A stretch of DNA of 64,000 bases from Bolinopsis microptera (taxonomy: Eukaryota; Ctenophora; Tentaculata; Lobata; Bolinopsidae), in assembly GCF_026151205.1 (NCBI RefSeq), contig NC_087072.1, positions 18,460,103 to 18,524,102 on the forward strand, in the 5' to 3' direction. The notes beneath the pieces are model-generated. The model saw only the letters and a list, made by a program, of their open reading frames with translations, had not been told where the DNA came from and ran no database searches. The position numbers were made by a program, and so were the translations under genes. Each line of letters opens with the position of its first letter. Positions within the stretch are counted from its first letter, which is position 1. Below, in pieces: positions 1-35,631 of the stretch.

Positions 1-122
1 AAACTGAAACTGATTATTTCACCGATCTTAAACTTTTACCACAGATTCTGATAATTTTCATCCATCAGCGAAATCATATGCTACATTCAAATTGTTGACT
101 ATTTCAATTTATTTCATTTCAG

Positions 123-1509
123 GACGTCGCGCGCATGACGGACGACTTGGCGATGGATCTCGATCTAGATGGTCCAGAAAAGAACGTCTACGTCGTCAAC
201 CCACAAAAACCAGTTAATTTTAATGTAAGTGATTAGATTATTGACCACAATAAAGTTAATGGTTTTGACTATATTTTGTACTTCAACGCACATTGCATGA
301 CTGACTGCGCAGCATAAGTCTTATTTTTGTTGTATGTTCTGTTTATTTTTGGTATGTTTTCTCCTCTCTGTTCAAACTTGCATCCCGTCCCTCCTTGTTA
401 GGCACCGCGAGGTCTTGAAGCGGCACCGCCTCCTTCTATGGGATACGGCACCCCACCGGCTGTGCCGTCTCCTCCCTCGTCCCGACCTTATCAGTCACCT
501 CGACAATATTCACCGAGACAGGTAACCACCTAATTCTTTGTACTGTTGTCTTTTAATTTAGCGGATTTGTCTTTGGTTTGGTGCATGTTTAGCAATTTGC
601 ATGAGTTTATTGCATGTATGTTTTATGTATGTACCTCTGATCGTGGTGTTTATGTAACATATTAGCAGGAGCCCCCCTCTCCGGGTATTATTAACGACAC
701 ACCCTCCGCCGCGGATATTATGAAAAAGTGGCAGCAACGAGAACGACAGACGAAGTGAGACCCCCTTACATAATTTAATTTTGTGTGTAATATTTGTGGG
801 TTTCTATTTTCTTCTGAAAAGGGTAAAACAAATTCTCTGTTCTGATTTTGAATATCGCAGACCGACCAGACAGACAGACCGACCGACAATTAAGCCTAGA
901 GCACAACACTACACTCCCTCACCAAGACATCAGGCATCGACCCCTACTGACCGACTGACGGATCGACGTTCTTCTCTCGAGAAGATTCTAGCAAACAGGC
1001 GTGTAAAACTTGATAAATTGGAAAGAGAACTGTCTGATCTGGACCGATCCAGCATGAGCAGAAGATCATCTACGGACAGCAGAACAAGATCAAGTGAACG
1101 GAGGTCCTCACAAGATACGCGATATTCCTGTGACTCTGATTCTAGCTCCAGGAGATCAAACCGTCTTTATTCATCAGAGAGACGTTCCTCTAACAGGACG
1201 AGCACCAGACGACCAATACTGGAAACTTGTGGTACTCTCCCTGAACCACCTCCTAGAGGCACGTCACTCGACCAGATTAAAAACAGGCACCTCCAACGGA
1301 ACAACTCCATGGACAAATTTATTACCAACTTAGATCAGCTTCAAGTAGACCTGTCCAAGATACGACCCAAACCAAGGGAACACTCCACACCGCGACGGAC
1401 AAACAGACCGACAAACACATCTACTGCTGTCTCTTCTAACCACAGCAATAATTTGAAACGGGAGAACTCCTTCAAGATCGCTCGTGAAATTATCCAGAAA
1501 TACAGATAG
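123..1509 (+). CDS. 3' end of a gene for an Arg/Ser- and Pro-rich disordered protein, family unknown
   Basis: Four exons join in frame: 123-224, 402-521, 669-754 and 861-1509. Donors are GTAAGT, GTAACC and GTGAGA, acceptors all end in AG, and phases are 0, 0 and 2. Together they give 318 codons plus a TAG stop at 1507. The first exon starts after a pyrimidine-rich acceptor (ttatttcatttcag), so the gene probably continues upstream of the window. A true start at the ATG at 135 is also possible, because an in-frame TGA lies at 96-98. The protein has an acidic start (MTDDLAMDLDLDG), then a Pro/Ser/Tyr-rich stretch, a short helical segment (IMKKWQQRERQ), a charged coiled-coil-like piece (RSSLEKILANRRVKLDKLER) and a long Arg/Ser-rich part. 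It ends in another helical piece, SFKIAREIIQKYR. I recognise no domain. A phosphorylated scaffold or cytoskeletal tail is an inference from composition alone. Confidence 0.8.
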
Positions 1510-2125
1510 GGTAACACATATGCTCCCGGTCTCGTAGAAATGCGGTCAAAATGTGGTAGAAACTATGTATCTAGAGTACTCATCTTCTATCACATGTAAC
1601 ACCCATTATTAGACGTCCAGTTCATGTGACCTCGTTACTTAACTGACTCGCTGCCATAGGTGTATTTTAAATTGCTTATTATGATAAATATTTAATTGAA
1701 AATTATAACTCCGTTTTGACTGCATTTCGAGTTTATGACGGGACCGGTAGCATACCTATAGCATTAGCTGTTGAATTTCTGTAAAACATTGAATTATGGT
1801 CGGTCTTGCTCGCGATCCTTTAATTTCGCGGTAGCACTATATTTCTGGCATTTCTCACGGCTTTTCGAGTATTGCATGCAACATTTACTTGTCGTAATGC
1901 ACCACTTAATTGTTGGAATATAAGGGGATTGCTCACTAGAGGTGGTTTAAAGTGGACAAGATGTCGCCCACGTAATATATAATCGATCCTTTATGCAATT
2001 ACGAAATCTTTCTTTAAAAAACTCCGTTAATTGGTAAGTATTGCGGGCCGTGAAGATTCTACTTTACGGCTGAATGGTGGTCACGACAACATTAGACAAG
2101 AGAAAGATTGGAATTTGAGATTATC

Positions 2126-2651
2126 AATAAACGGGCGCAAACGGTTGCCTTGAATTCAAATAAAAAATTCTAAAATATCTCAACTTTGCAGGAATGAGAC
2201 GAGAAGTTATCATTAGTTCAAGATATCACACTATAGAACTATAGAATTCAACTGTGTACAAAGCTAAGAAAGACCGCTGAACGAACAAGCATCAGTCACG
2301 TGACCAGTGTTTCTCGTGAGCTGACCAATATGCTGCACTATTTTACTTGGGAGTTGGACCGATGAAATGGATTGGTTAGGGAAGTTGATTCAAAACGAAC
2401 GGATGAGACGTTATGTCTTAATGATGATGTGATCGAGTTATGATTACCACAGAGTACAGACTTTTATGTTGGCGATGTGTGTTGTGTTTGAAAATCGGTG
2501 TTATATTTTAGTGATATAAGTCGGCTGCAGCTCTCCACGTATTTGTATTCATGTGTATATTATTCCTTTGCCATTATAATTGTGTTTATGTTATCTTTGC
2601 AGGAAAATGCAATAAAGAAAAATTAATTTTTTATGTTATGCATTGAATAAA
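2126..2651 (+). terminator. Candidate poly(A) signals of the first gene
   Basis: AATAAA occurs at 2126-2131, 2611-2616 and 2646-2651, all downstream of the stop at 1509 and on the same strand. The last two lie 35 bases apart in AT-rich sequence and would give a 3' UTR of about 1.1 kb; the first would give about 0.6 kb. Assignment rests on the hexamer and its position only. Confidence 0.45.
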
Positions 2652-2659
2652 GTGATGAT

Positions 2660-5600
2660 TTTTTCAAGCTTTATCAGCGACTGAATATTTAAATATTTTA
2701 TTTCTGAAGTTCTTAGTTAAATTACATCACAAGTGATATCTATTGATTTTCAGCGCATGCTTTTCTTTTTGTTTTCAGAATTCAGATGATATTGGCAGCC
2801 ACATCTCTTTACAGATTAATTTGTGGTTTTGCTGGCGTTTCTATTTTAGGGATATCAGATTAATTATTCTTTAAGTTTTAGTCGTCCTTTTAGTAAAGTG
2901 TTTTCAAATTATTGAACATACTGAATATAGTCTACTCAGAGGAAGCCTTTCTATGCCAGAATGTTGATAGCAGAACATGATGCCCCGTTAAAACTGTGTA
3001 AATGTATTGGTGTAAAATTTACATTTTACTTCATAGCAAAATAACGTGTATGTTAATTGGTCGCCCTATTGAATTATTAGACAACATTTACAATTTACCG
3101 CAGTTAATGCCTATGAAAACAGATCGTTCGTCCGATCCAGCAATATTGGCGACACAATAAAGCCGGTCACAATACAAACACATCAATTGTTTTGCTTGAT
3201 TGAAAGTAAGTGCGATTAAAACGATTTTGATGCTGGATTAAATTAAATTTTATACTGCCAGCCATCAGACACTGCTATAAAACCATGTGAATGTTCGGCT
3301 GAGACACATGTCTGCATGTAATTTGACCCAAATGGGATAATTGGAATAGGTTATGTTTGCCATACGCGCTTTTCATACGTAAGTTTTGTTCGCGCTTTCC
3401 ATAAAGTAGACGCGCGCAGCGTTTGAACATTTAACATCTAGCAAACGGCTGCGAATGATACTCAGTAAAGTTTTTAAATATGCAACCTCAGGGTAAATTA
3501 GGTTCTGTCCCACATATACACTTGTTTAAATGTTTAAGACTGAATAGTGAATAGTTTCGTAGATATGGTAACTATTTACTTGCCAATGAGAATTATCATT
3601 TCCAAATTTCTACGTTATTCGCGTCCACTATTCTGGTTTTAACGTACAATCTTGCAACTTCCAAGTTCCAACCAGTTTTTAAACTGTTAACCTTTCACAG
3701 CGGTTATACAAGAAATACCATCTCGCCCTGTTGTGTTCACTTCGTTTTAACACAGTCAAGATCCCACGAACACCCTGAAAAGAGCCTCATGATCTAAGAG
3801 AGTGGGCACTGGGCAGGAGACTGAAGCTGTGGAACGTGCCCTACATATATCGACTAGTTGGTGCCAGTTCCTCTCAACACTAGAGCGCGCGTCATATCCC
3901 CACATTGTGACATTTACACCCCAAACTCTTGACAAAGGCGAGGGTATGTGCTGCACTCCCTCACTTTCTCCTGTACCCGCCTATAATGAGGGGGATTCAT
4001 TGCCGGAGGTGGGAGTTTATTTTTACAGCTAAACTTCTAACGGATCATATGTTTTCAGTCAACCTTAAAAGCGGGGAGCTGGGGAAACTTTAGAAAGCAA
4101 ATGAAGGAAACCATACCGTGGGAACACACTTGGAAGTTCGATATTTTATTGTTTAACTGGGCGCTGCACCCGTGGAATCTAAAGATCATCAAATCATTTT
4201 GTCGGCTTTGTCCACAGCAAAACAGTCTTACCACTGAAATACGGGGGCAGAGTTAAAGTTAATCTGTTCGTTGACGCTAACTAATTGTATCTGAGAAGAA
4301 TAAGCACGACGTGCCATCCCAAAGTATGGAAAATATGCACCCGTACATCATTTAGGGATATCTAAGTCTCCATTAGGGTCGGGCTAATTGAATATAAAGT
4401 CTACACAGTGAGTCTAGGAAGGTATAGTGTTGGTGTGTTGGTACACAAAGACCAGTCTGTCAGGGTTACCGTTGTGGGGTTTCACCCTACCACACTCATT
4501 ACATTGTAAGTTTGAGTCTCGCGGGGTTGACGTCTTTAATAATGCTTCAAGCACACTCGCGATCCCCCCGTTGCCTCGTAATTAGATCTCGTATATTGGT
4601 ATATCATATCGGCAGCGGGGGGCTGTTTAACCCAGTTATAGTTCGTGAAGCTTCTTTCCTGGCTATATATCAGACCGTTTGGACGACTCTCACGACTTGA
4701 AGTTTCGGTGAATGAGGCATTAGGGGTTTATAACCTATCATATCAGTCTGACACAATGAGTTAGAAGGATATTATTCGGACGAGCTTAACTTTTTGTCAA
4801 AAGTTGCCGATATAAATTTCAATCCTTAAAGGAAACCCGGGGTTTAAGGAATTACAGTTCGTGAATTTTATTAAATGTAAAAAGCAACTCGGCTAAAATT
4901 ATCCCTGCACAAAATGCTGATCAAAATTTAGAGAGTTTTTACAGAACTCCCCTAGTTTCCTGTTCATGTTACAGTTTCTAAGGCATTTACGACACGTGCT
5001 GTGTGTCCAGAGGTTTTATATACCATAAATACTTGTCACTTCATTATAGTAGACGGCTCTTTTACCTCGTATACGGGAAAATTCATGTTCCAATGCAGGT
5101 ATTTATTATGTAAGGTGGACACAGGGAGGTCTGCAAGGCACATATTGCTATATTATTATTATATTGGAACTCAGTTGATCTTGAGTTGTGGGCACTGGGC
5201 AGGATGTAACAATTATTAACTTAGCAATCAGAGTATTTTAGATGTATTATATGCAGATATGACATACGAGGGGGGGTCAGGTTTAAAAGTACAATAACTC
5301 TGAATATGTAGATAGCTTGCTCCACAACCCAGGTAAAGTCCAACTCCCAAGCTCGGTCTTTACAATATGTTTCGTAACTTGTTCAGGCTTGTTTTACATA
5401 ATTTGTGCTACATGGTCGATCTTGCGAGAAGGATTTGTACTGACAAAACCTCTCTCCCTCTCCCTCTGTTAGCAGCGTCATGGTATGCGCACATAATCTA
5501 AGTGTGTGTTAAGGAGGGGGGTAGGCAGTCTATTTAGTATTGAAACGTTGTTATGTACACTCTAAGATCATATGATAACTTGAAAACTACACACTAAACT

Positions 5601-8600
5601 CAATAACACCACCTTGAGTACAGTTATTATGCAAATAAGCTCGATCAACCGTTCCCAGGCTTTTCTATTAGCCTCCCTCCACGTAGCACTCAGATGGTAG
5701 TTCTCCAAGTTAGATGAGAAGGTACGTTCCCTCCGTAAGTGTGTAATTACCATGTAGACGGTATTATGTAAAGATGTGGATTGTACGTATAATGAATTGA
5801 GATGAGTCTTGAGTATCAATCTCAACATTTCATTGTTATAACTCCATGGAATATATGAATAAATCAGTACCGCAACTTTATTAATTGTAATTTGTATGTC
5901 CTCGTTTTTTGTTCCCTGGGACTCCCTCGGACATGGTAGAGAATACCCGGGTAAAGGGAGAGTGAGTTGTGATTCTGGAGAAAAAGAAGATGAAGACGTA
6001 CAGTTTTCCCATTGTTTGGGTTTATTTTCGTGTATGCTAGGCACACGATGTTATGAGGTCACAAAGACTGTAATAAAGCGACAGTAAAACCTACGGTGTG
6101 CTGGAGTGCTGTGGTAACATAGGTACTGTATTTCAAGGAGAGTAGTTTCTAACCTTTTTAAATATTCGGATTTCTCAGCAAACTTCAGTTGAGGTGTACG
6201 TGCATGTTAACCAAAATAAAGATTTTAAAATTTCCTATCGAATCTGGACCACTTAGTCCTTCAATCGGAAATCCCGGGAAACAACATAATTTTAAAATTC
6301 CGAACATAACTGTTCGCAAGCTAGTTTTTGTTTTTGTTTGTTGATTTATTTTTTTGGTCTGTTCGTTCACACGTTTTAAAATGTAATAGCTGTTAATTGT
6401 TGATTTTAATGGCTGTTTAACACTCAGATCTGAAGAAATATGTGAAATAGTGTAACCAACTAGTGATCTATATACCAGGACACAGGTGCTGAAATATCAT
6501 ATTGGAGACATCTAAAAGCCTCAAGTTTGCTTTGAGGGCACAAGATGAACACGTGTTATTGTACATGCTGCATTCCTAAGAACCTATTAAACTGACGTAT
6601 CAGATGTTAAAATCTGTAATGATTCTCAAGAGAGCTCTAAATCCCCGGTTGACGGGCACTCTCTCTCCAGGATCTCCTGAAGATAACGGTGCAAGGTACC
6701 CATCGATCAGTAGACAGGATTAGACTTTGTTTTATTCAAAATGTTTCAACTGACCATCAACACGTCCAAGCCACAGCCCGATTATGTGCCAATTTACTAT
6801 CGATTTTACAGCTTTCTTACTGTCCGATTATCGGGAGGTAAAGTTAGTGAAACAATAGGAGATTGGGATGATTGCAGTTAGATGGGCGGTTAGAATGGAT
6901 ACTCGGTGTACGTTTAGCGTATTCTGTTGGCGATTAACTGTTCAATTATTCATTGCACACCTTCAATGAATACTGAATATTTATGAGTAAAGTAAGATAT
7001 TGCGTGCAGTCTCCTCATACAGGCGAGTACAATACACATAACAAGCTTAACAAAGGGTTACAAATCGCACCCGGCCACTCAAAGACCCTACTTTCTACGG
7101 ATAACCGTCAAAACATAACTTCAAAGCTATGGCCGGGGCCTGATTGCCGCCTCTTTACACCTTCATAAAGTAAGGGTAGCGACTAGTGCACCCCCACACG
7201 GTATACCACTACACTATCATGTACCGGGGTACCAGGATCCAACACTATAGATACCTGATACCCGCCCCCTCAAACCTTCAAACCTTCAACAACTCAGTTT
7301 TGTACTTATACCCGGAACAGCAAATCATTAGTCTCATTCCGGACTGATCCTCCGTGGCAAATATTCCCGAAGAATACTACAGAATAATTAAGGGGCGTGG
7401 CACGTATAATAATAATAATCCTGAGGAATATTACAACATATCACGGAATAATTGATATGGTGGGAGAAGCAGGACATTATTAGAGGTGAAGTGTTTCCTC
7501 CAGTCGTGTGGAAATAGGAACACTAAATGGTGAACCGTACAATCCTAGAATTACAGAAGAAAGTTATGGGCTTTCGGCTGGGACCGGTACAGAGGACTCC
7601 TAATTTAAGAGAGCCGTTTCATGACCACTCTCTGCAGGGCGTGGAGGTGAGCAGATTGACACATCTAATCTTTAAGCTGAGAGTACTGCAGACAAACATA
7701 GTTTTCAAGAAAGGTGAGTTAGTTAACTTTGGCCCACCCTAGCCTGTAGCTGAGCCCTGAGGGCAGACTTGCATTAGTTGATAATGATAGCACTCCACCA
7801 GACGTCAAATGTGTCTCTTACACGGCAATTAGAGACGAATATTAAAAGATGTGATTTGAATAGCAGACTTACTGATACCCAGCTTACTGCAGATGCAAAT
7901 GTGTCCATGAATCGAGGATCTAGACTTTGACACGTAAAGCTAAGCTCGACTAAGGACAATGCTTAAGTGTTATTATACTGAGCGTGAGTTAACGGAAAAG
8001 TAGACAGTATAGAAATGTAGAGCCGGGTGACAGTGATTTTAACGAGATATTGTTGAAACTTTTATCTGGTGTTTGAATTGCCCTCCTCAATTGCACAATT
8101 ATCGGTTTATGCTGATAAAATGAGCTGAATTATTCAAATATATAAGTGGGTCTTTACCGAAGTTCAAAGGTTTCGAACCTCCCCAGTATTTGACACTAGG
8201 GCTCATTCTGCATAATATCACGGTCGGTGTCCCCAATTATTGGTAATAGATAAGGGACACTGGGTAGGCACTCAAGTAGCTATATCATCATACTCCCACC
8301 ACCAACCAGATATAATTGTCTTTCAGCAATTATAAGTGTTCTGAAAGTTTGTACCCTTTAAACATTGACCACAGTACACTGTATACAAAGTACGCACCGA
8401 GTTTAAAATTTGAGATTAAAAACTTAACTTTTAATGTAATGTACAATATTTTGAGTTGAGCTAGCAGTAGGGCCCCAGTACACGATCATTTGTGGCAGCC
8501 TAGCAAATGAAGACTGCACAGTTTGCGATGTAGCGAGACACTTTATCTCAACCACCCTATTCTTAGGGTGTTGAAATTCGAGTAATATTACCTAATCAAA

Positions 8601-10600
8601 TGAATATCCAATATAAGTGGAGTTCTCTTTGTTATCAGTGATTTCTAGAATAGACTCCTGGTGCGCCTACTTTTGTGGTCACAATACATCAGGACAATGT
8701 TCTGCGTTCATCAATAAGTTTATTAGTTCCCTCTATTAGTGTCCTCTAACTGGATCGTTAACAAAAACCATCCTCCTTTGGAGACGAGAAGGGGTCTATG
8801 ATACCATGAAATGTAATGACATAGACTTCCAATGGCTAGTTTTTGCGAGCAGATTATTCATTATACTGTATATTTTATATCATCTTACAAGGCGTATTGT
8901 TTTACTCAATTAAGTGGACTGTTTAGATGAATTTAGCCGGTGGTGAGCGTGTGTGTGGGAGACAAGTTAAAGACATCGTTTTAAAACAGAAGTTCCGGAG
9001 CGGAACAAAGCAACAAGGTCATAAATCACAATTTTCAATTCGGAGATACAGTAATACAATAAATATTTAGAGAATAAAGCTAAAAACACAGACCAGTAGA
9101 TATCTTCAGAACTGGTTATATATTACATTAGCGTTATTTAACTGTTTTACTGCCAATTTCACAGCTCAACCTGTGGAGCTATCCCTTGGGAGGCAGTGTT
9201 TGCTTTGACACGCGACAGTAGAGGGCCTATCAGCGTATAGCTACAATAACTTAGCTAATCAAATCGCTGTTACAACCACGGAATTTGCTTCCTGCTGTCA
9301 CGTGTCAGATGTGCACTGTTTCCCTCCTGATAGCCACGTCTCTATCCTGGTTCAATTTAGTTCATAAAATATTTCAAATCTATTCGAAAGTTTAGAAAAA
9401 AAACACTGATAATACATCATGTCCATGACAAGTCACTGTTTCTTTAAAATTAAGTCCTAAAAGTTGTAAGAAAACGCATCGCTATAACTTATTGTCGTGA
9501 ATATTTATAAAATCTAGATGTAAGAGCTCTAGAGTTGTGTATAAAAGTAACATATTTTATCCAACAGGGTGCTTCTCAATGATGCATTTTAAGTATCATT
9601 CACACCATTCCACACTCGCGTTGTAGGCGAGTAAATTCACTATAACATACCCAAGCTACTACACAAATTATTTATCTTCAAAAAATTTAAAAAATGCTAA
9701 TGATATAATATAGACTAATAATAGGTATCACCATTATAGGTCTCATGTCCTAAAATTTAAAAATTTTAACATTGTACGTCAGAAATTTTTTATGTACAGA
9801 ATACAGATATAGTCATTATTTCCTTTGTCTCAAAATTCAGTCTAAATTCGTTACAGATTAAAAGTTAAGTCCGAAGAAAACTGAATCCAATTTTTTTCGT
9901 CAAGTATAATACCAAAAACTAACAAATTTCGTATTTAAATTTTAAACTTGATGCTTTATGCCAAGGTATGTCATCCCTCAACAGACAGTTCTCTGCTTTT
10001 GGTTAAAAATGTTCATGCAGTTAAGAAATGTATTTGTTTAAAGGTTCAAAATAGGTTAAAAAGGTGCTCTTGCAGAAGTTTAATAACTTCACTTGCTCGC
10101 TAGAAATCCCCGAACTAGATTGACCCTGATGGGCGTGGGTCAAGTGACGAAATCATAATATGAAAAGAATGTCACGTGTAATGATGAATCCTAAATTTGC
10201 TAAATACTTTCAAAAAATGTGCTCTTCATTAATCACCCTCATGTGCCGGAGACAAGCACTTTTAGAGGCTTTCAGGCTAATCGTGGAAAAGTTTTGGATC
10301 TATGGAAGAACTAGGTGACAATTACAATGTGATACCGAGGTGTCAGGCTGCATCGCCAAAAGTTCGAGACAAAGACTTTACATTTATAAATATATGATAT
10401 ACTGGGATGTTGAGATTAAACAACATTATAATGCCAGGCAGCATATTATTGAAGCATGCCGAAGCCCTCAAAGTAAAAAGCGGAGTTTCTTATCAGGTTT
10501 CCATCACTTGACCGCTCGACCCGAGGGGGGTTTTTATCGTATTCTTTTAATGTAAAATCCTCAAACAATGTCTCAGAGTAACTGGATATGTTTTCACCCA
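2660..10600. other. Geneless stretch
   Basis: About 8 kb of AT-rich DNA between two convergent genes. I see no exon chain with agreeing phases, no protein-like long frame and no clear transposon end. A 17-base string, gtgggcactgggcagga, occurs near 3804 and again near 5188 and may be a trace of an old dispersed repeat. Nothing else can be supported. Confidence 0.5.
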
Positions 10601-10640
10601 GGGAAACTTGAGTGTTGTGCTGATTGTATTGATTAAAAAC

Positions 10641-10646
10641 TTTATT
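10641..10646 (-). terminator. Candidate poly(A) signal of the PLXDC-like gene
   Basis: TTTATT on the plus strand is AATAAA on the minus strand, 272 bases beyond the PLXDC-like stop codon at 10918-10920. It is the first canonical hexamer I see downstream. Confidence 0.45.
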
Positions 10647-10809
10647 TGTACCAAGACTCCCCCCAACTTATCTTCTTTTGAAACTTACTATAGAAATACA
10701 CATATCAGCTATATATTAACCAATTTATACAGCAAAAAGATATTTAATTAACAAAAGGACTTCCAAAAGTCCCAGATTTGCAAAAAATTTGTAAAAACAC
10801 CCCACCACG

Positions 10810-10912
10810 CACGTGCAACTGATGAGCGATCAGCGGACGAACACGTGCATGATCACGTGCACGAGCACGTGCATGGCACACTCGCCACTGACCGCGGGAC
10901 GTGCACGCTGCG
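10810..10912 (-). promoter_or_regulatory. Cluster of CACGTG / GCACGTGC palindromes in the PLXDC-like 3' UTR
   Basis: Within about 100 bases just past the PLXDC-like stop codon the palindromic core ACGTG or CACGTG recurs about five times: gcacgtgc near 10810, acacgtgc near 10840, atcacgtgc near 10853, agcacgtgc near 10864 and gacgtgcac near 10899. CACGTG is the canonical bHLH E-box. In transcribed sequence the same palindromes could form a small hairpin. Binding by any factor is inference. Confidence 0.4.
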
Positions 10913-10917
10913 CGGTT

Positions 10918-32503
<21,586 letters not shown>

Positions 32504-34332
32504 TATCTTCCATCACATTTTAGCTTGTCATACATATAATCTAGTGATTAGATTTATGTTAATACGGAAGGTGATAATTGTTTCAAAACTGTTTTTCTTT
32601 TTTCAAAAGATATATTTGTGACACTCGAGACATGCTCCTTCATCACTAAATGAGAAGCACATTAATTGTACCATCTTCAAAAATATTAAAAAGGAGCAGC
32701 TAAGATATAAGTGACAATAAAATTCTTCTACTCGACACAGGGTAAAGGAAACCAATGGAAATGAAATAAGAGAGGATAAACTTTTAAACTGTCAATTTAT
32801 TATTTAGACTATCTCTGGATAGCAAAGGCAACCGCGATAGAGCCAGAGGCACCATTTCATTGTGCAAGAAGAACAATTTGCCATATGTTTAACAATTTTA
32901 GGATGCCAGAACATTGCAATTCTCATTCTCAGGTCTTTTTTAATTGTGCTACGAGTTTGATTTATCGAGAACAAGAATAACACTGAGCCACTTGTTTTGA
33001 CTCTCAGATCTACAGGAACAACCCTAAAGGAGCAGGTAAGTAACCAAATAGTTCCAAAGATCTGATCTCGAGACCAGCTATTTCAGCAGAGGCCACATAA
33101 AAGCGTGCTGGATGCGGAATCACACTATTGACCTAATACGGCACTTTTACACACCATCGGCTGCAGCCGTTATTCGTTCTATCAGATTTGTGTACAATGA
33201 GATAAGATCCATTTTTTCTATGGCATAACATCAAAAACATCGGAAAGTAGAATTACACATACGAAATTCATTATTATAATTATTATCAGATAGCAAGTTG
33301 ATAATGCAATGACTTTTAATACTAATGATTTTTATTAAAAAACAAAATCATCAGGGTGAATCATGGCAAATTTATAACTGGGATAACTTGTCATGCTGCA
33401 TCACAATCCCTCAACAGATTGAAATTGAGTCACTTTAGTCATTTAGTCTTTAGTCACACATAATGTGTTGATATGTTGTAAAATTATTCTCATCGTCAGC
33501 TCAACTAGCCCCAGTCATCCTGTCCATCGTATTCTAAAACCTTCCATGAGGGTAATTTATACATCTTGAATCGTAGTGAAAGATAATAAAAAAGTTTGAT
33601 ATTGTTTAGGCAGGTGCGGAATTGCACTATTTGAAAAAAAATAGCACACCTACATGTTGCCTCTGGGAATTTTGGCCCAAGATCGAAAATCCGACCTATT
33701 ACATCAGATTTGAAACTTGCTATTATACCCACAGATCTGAATATATTTGACCCATAGCTATTGTGTAAAAAATACACAAGTGTAACCATTCCAAGCAACT
33801 CCCCCTAGGCTGATTTTTGTAATATTATGTGAATTATCTTTCACTGAAGTACCCCAGATCAAATCCCCTGGGCCCTGGCCTACTACCTAGTCAAAGATTT
33901 GACCTAGAGGTTTTGGCATGTTACCTGCGTATGATAATATATATATCTACATATGAGTTCCATTGGTCAGATCTTGAACACTACAAATCTACCATGTGAT
34001 CTGAGGTTCTATTATGACATTTCTACTGTAAAATAATGTTTTATTAGTACCCCAGATCAGATCTCAAGGCAGCTGTAATAAAAATACGGCCAGTCTGTAA
34101 TCACTTGAACATATAATAATTTCATAATATAAAATCTGCCATAGAATTGCAAAATTGGATGTGAGATCATTATGCAGTGGGTCCCAAGCGGTATCATAAG
34201 AAATGAGCTTGCCCAATCTCCAATGAAATAGCCAAATAATTTATATTTTAATTTATAAAGCGGGGTGCTGATCCAGTGACAATTTGGTCCAGATTCCGCA
34301 TAAGTAGGTCCCATGCTTGTTATATGGAAGTA
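32504..34332. other. 5' flank of the PLXDC-like gene; no promoter resolved
   Basis: The upstream flank is AT-rich. No TATA box or initiator can be assigned with confidence, and I see no further coding exon, because an in-frame TGA precedes the start codon. Two short related segments (gtaccccagatca.atc) occur near 33850 and 34050. Confidence 0.35.
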
Positions 34333-34336
34333 TTAA

Positions 34337-35627
34337 AGGATGAGGGGACCTTAGAATTTACTTCCAAATATTCGCGTTTAAGTCCTGTGAAAGTGTGTAG
34401 AATCAAAAAATACGCCGGACTGTGAAATCGATAATTCGTGCAATATCACGCCGCGCTCCTATTGGCTGATAGCAATTTTGGGCTGTGACGTCACTTATGT
34501 TTTAAGACCAACGTGCGCGCGCACCCTTTGCTCGTGTCAACATTTTGTTCTGTTCTGTTTTAATTACGTCGTGTTACCTTTTATTTGGCGTTTGCGAGAG
34601 CGGTATCTTTGGTTGCACTGAATTAGTCTAAGTTACGAATAATTCTCTTTAATAATAATAGTTAAATGTAACTCAGAAAGGCTTTCTTGTAGTTGTAGTA
34701 GGTATTTCTATTTATAAATAGCTAAGATAAGTAGCAACCGCTAACTAAACCACAAACTGCTATTTTGTTTTGACTTGTTTGAAACCCGATATGGACACAA
34801 TTAAAAAGAATGTATGATGTAGTAGAAGACATTTTACTAGCTGGCCCTTGGCGCCTCTAGTCCTATCTGAGTACGCACGTGCGGTTTGACACTGCGCGTG
34901 TACCGGCCTTTAGTTGTACACTCATTTATAATTTACCGTTTTAGTTTGCTGTGACTTGAGTGTAAAGCGTAACGAATGTGGATGTGTTCGTCTGCTATGC
35001 TTGGTATAATATTGCTTGGTGTAATAGTTGCAAATCTTGCTTACGTTATAAGTAGTGTCACATAGTGAGTTAGAACTTAAAAGCTTGGTGCTTGGTGCTT
35101 GTCCAACTGGAATGAAGACATGCATTTCATGCCTACCCGATCCATTTTTATTAGGACCGTGTTGTGTTGATATGACATGTTGATATATCAACTGTGGTAC
35201 GAAACAGGGAGTTGCTAGGTGTTACGTTGGGAGCTATAAATATACATAATTTACATGCCTTTCTGTGTGACTTCAATCTTATTCCAGGTGTATCTCGGCT
35301 CATGGTTATCGTAGGGTGATAATTCTTTTTTCAACCGGTCATAAAAAGTCTCCTCTCCATTGGTTATAGGCTCGTTAGTATCGTAAATTGTTAATTTATT
35401 CTTAATTAGTAATTTAGTCGGCCCGCACGCTCATTTTACCTGTATTTCTATATGCGCGGATCAGAGCAACTCACATAATTGACGTCACAGGTTCAAATTG
35501 TTTTGGCTGGATATCTCGGCGCGCGAATGAAATACAACTTTGCGGATTTCACTAAAGTGGTTTATACGATTAATGTAATAAAAGGATTTGCACGAGAAAA
35601 AAACTTTTTCTAAGGTCCCCTCATCCT
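34337..35627. mobile_element. TTAA-flanked DNA element A (1291 bp, non-coding, piggyBac-type target)
   Basis: TTAA at 34333-34336 and 35628-35631 flanks terminal inverted repeats beginning AGGATGAGGGGACCTTAGA, with the complement at the right end. Subterminal palindromes TGACGTCA lie 149 bases in from the left end (34486-34493) and 140 bases in from the right end (35480-35487). GCGC-rich sequence follows on the inner side of each. No transposase-like frame is visible, so it is a non-autonomous copy. The TTAA duplication suggests piggyBac-type transposition; family assignment is inference. Confidence 0.8.
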
Positions 35628-35631
35628 TTAA

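Noticed and set aside
4440-4545. tRNA-like segment with a T-arm-like string (agtttgagtctcgcggg)
   Set aside because: I could not draw a D-arm or an acceptor stem; at best a decayed tRNA-derived repeat.
5568-6044. 158-codon minus-strand frame
   Set aside because: It has no ATG near its start, no recognisable domain and no splice partners; composition looks like chance in AT-rich DNA.
33505-34314. Two minus-strand frames of 85-97 codons upstream of the PLXDC start
   Set aside because: No conserved motif and no agreeing splice sites; the PLXDC start codon has an in-frame stop just upstream.
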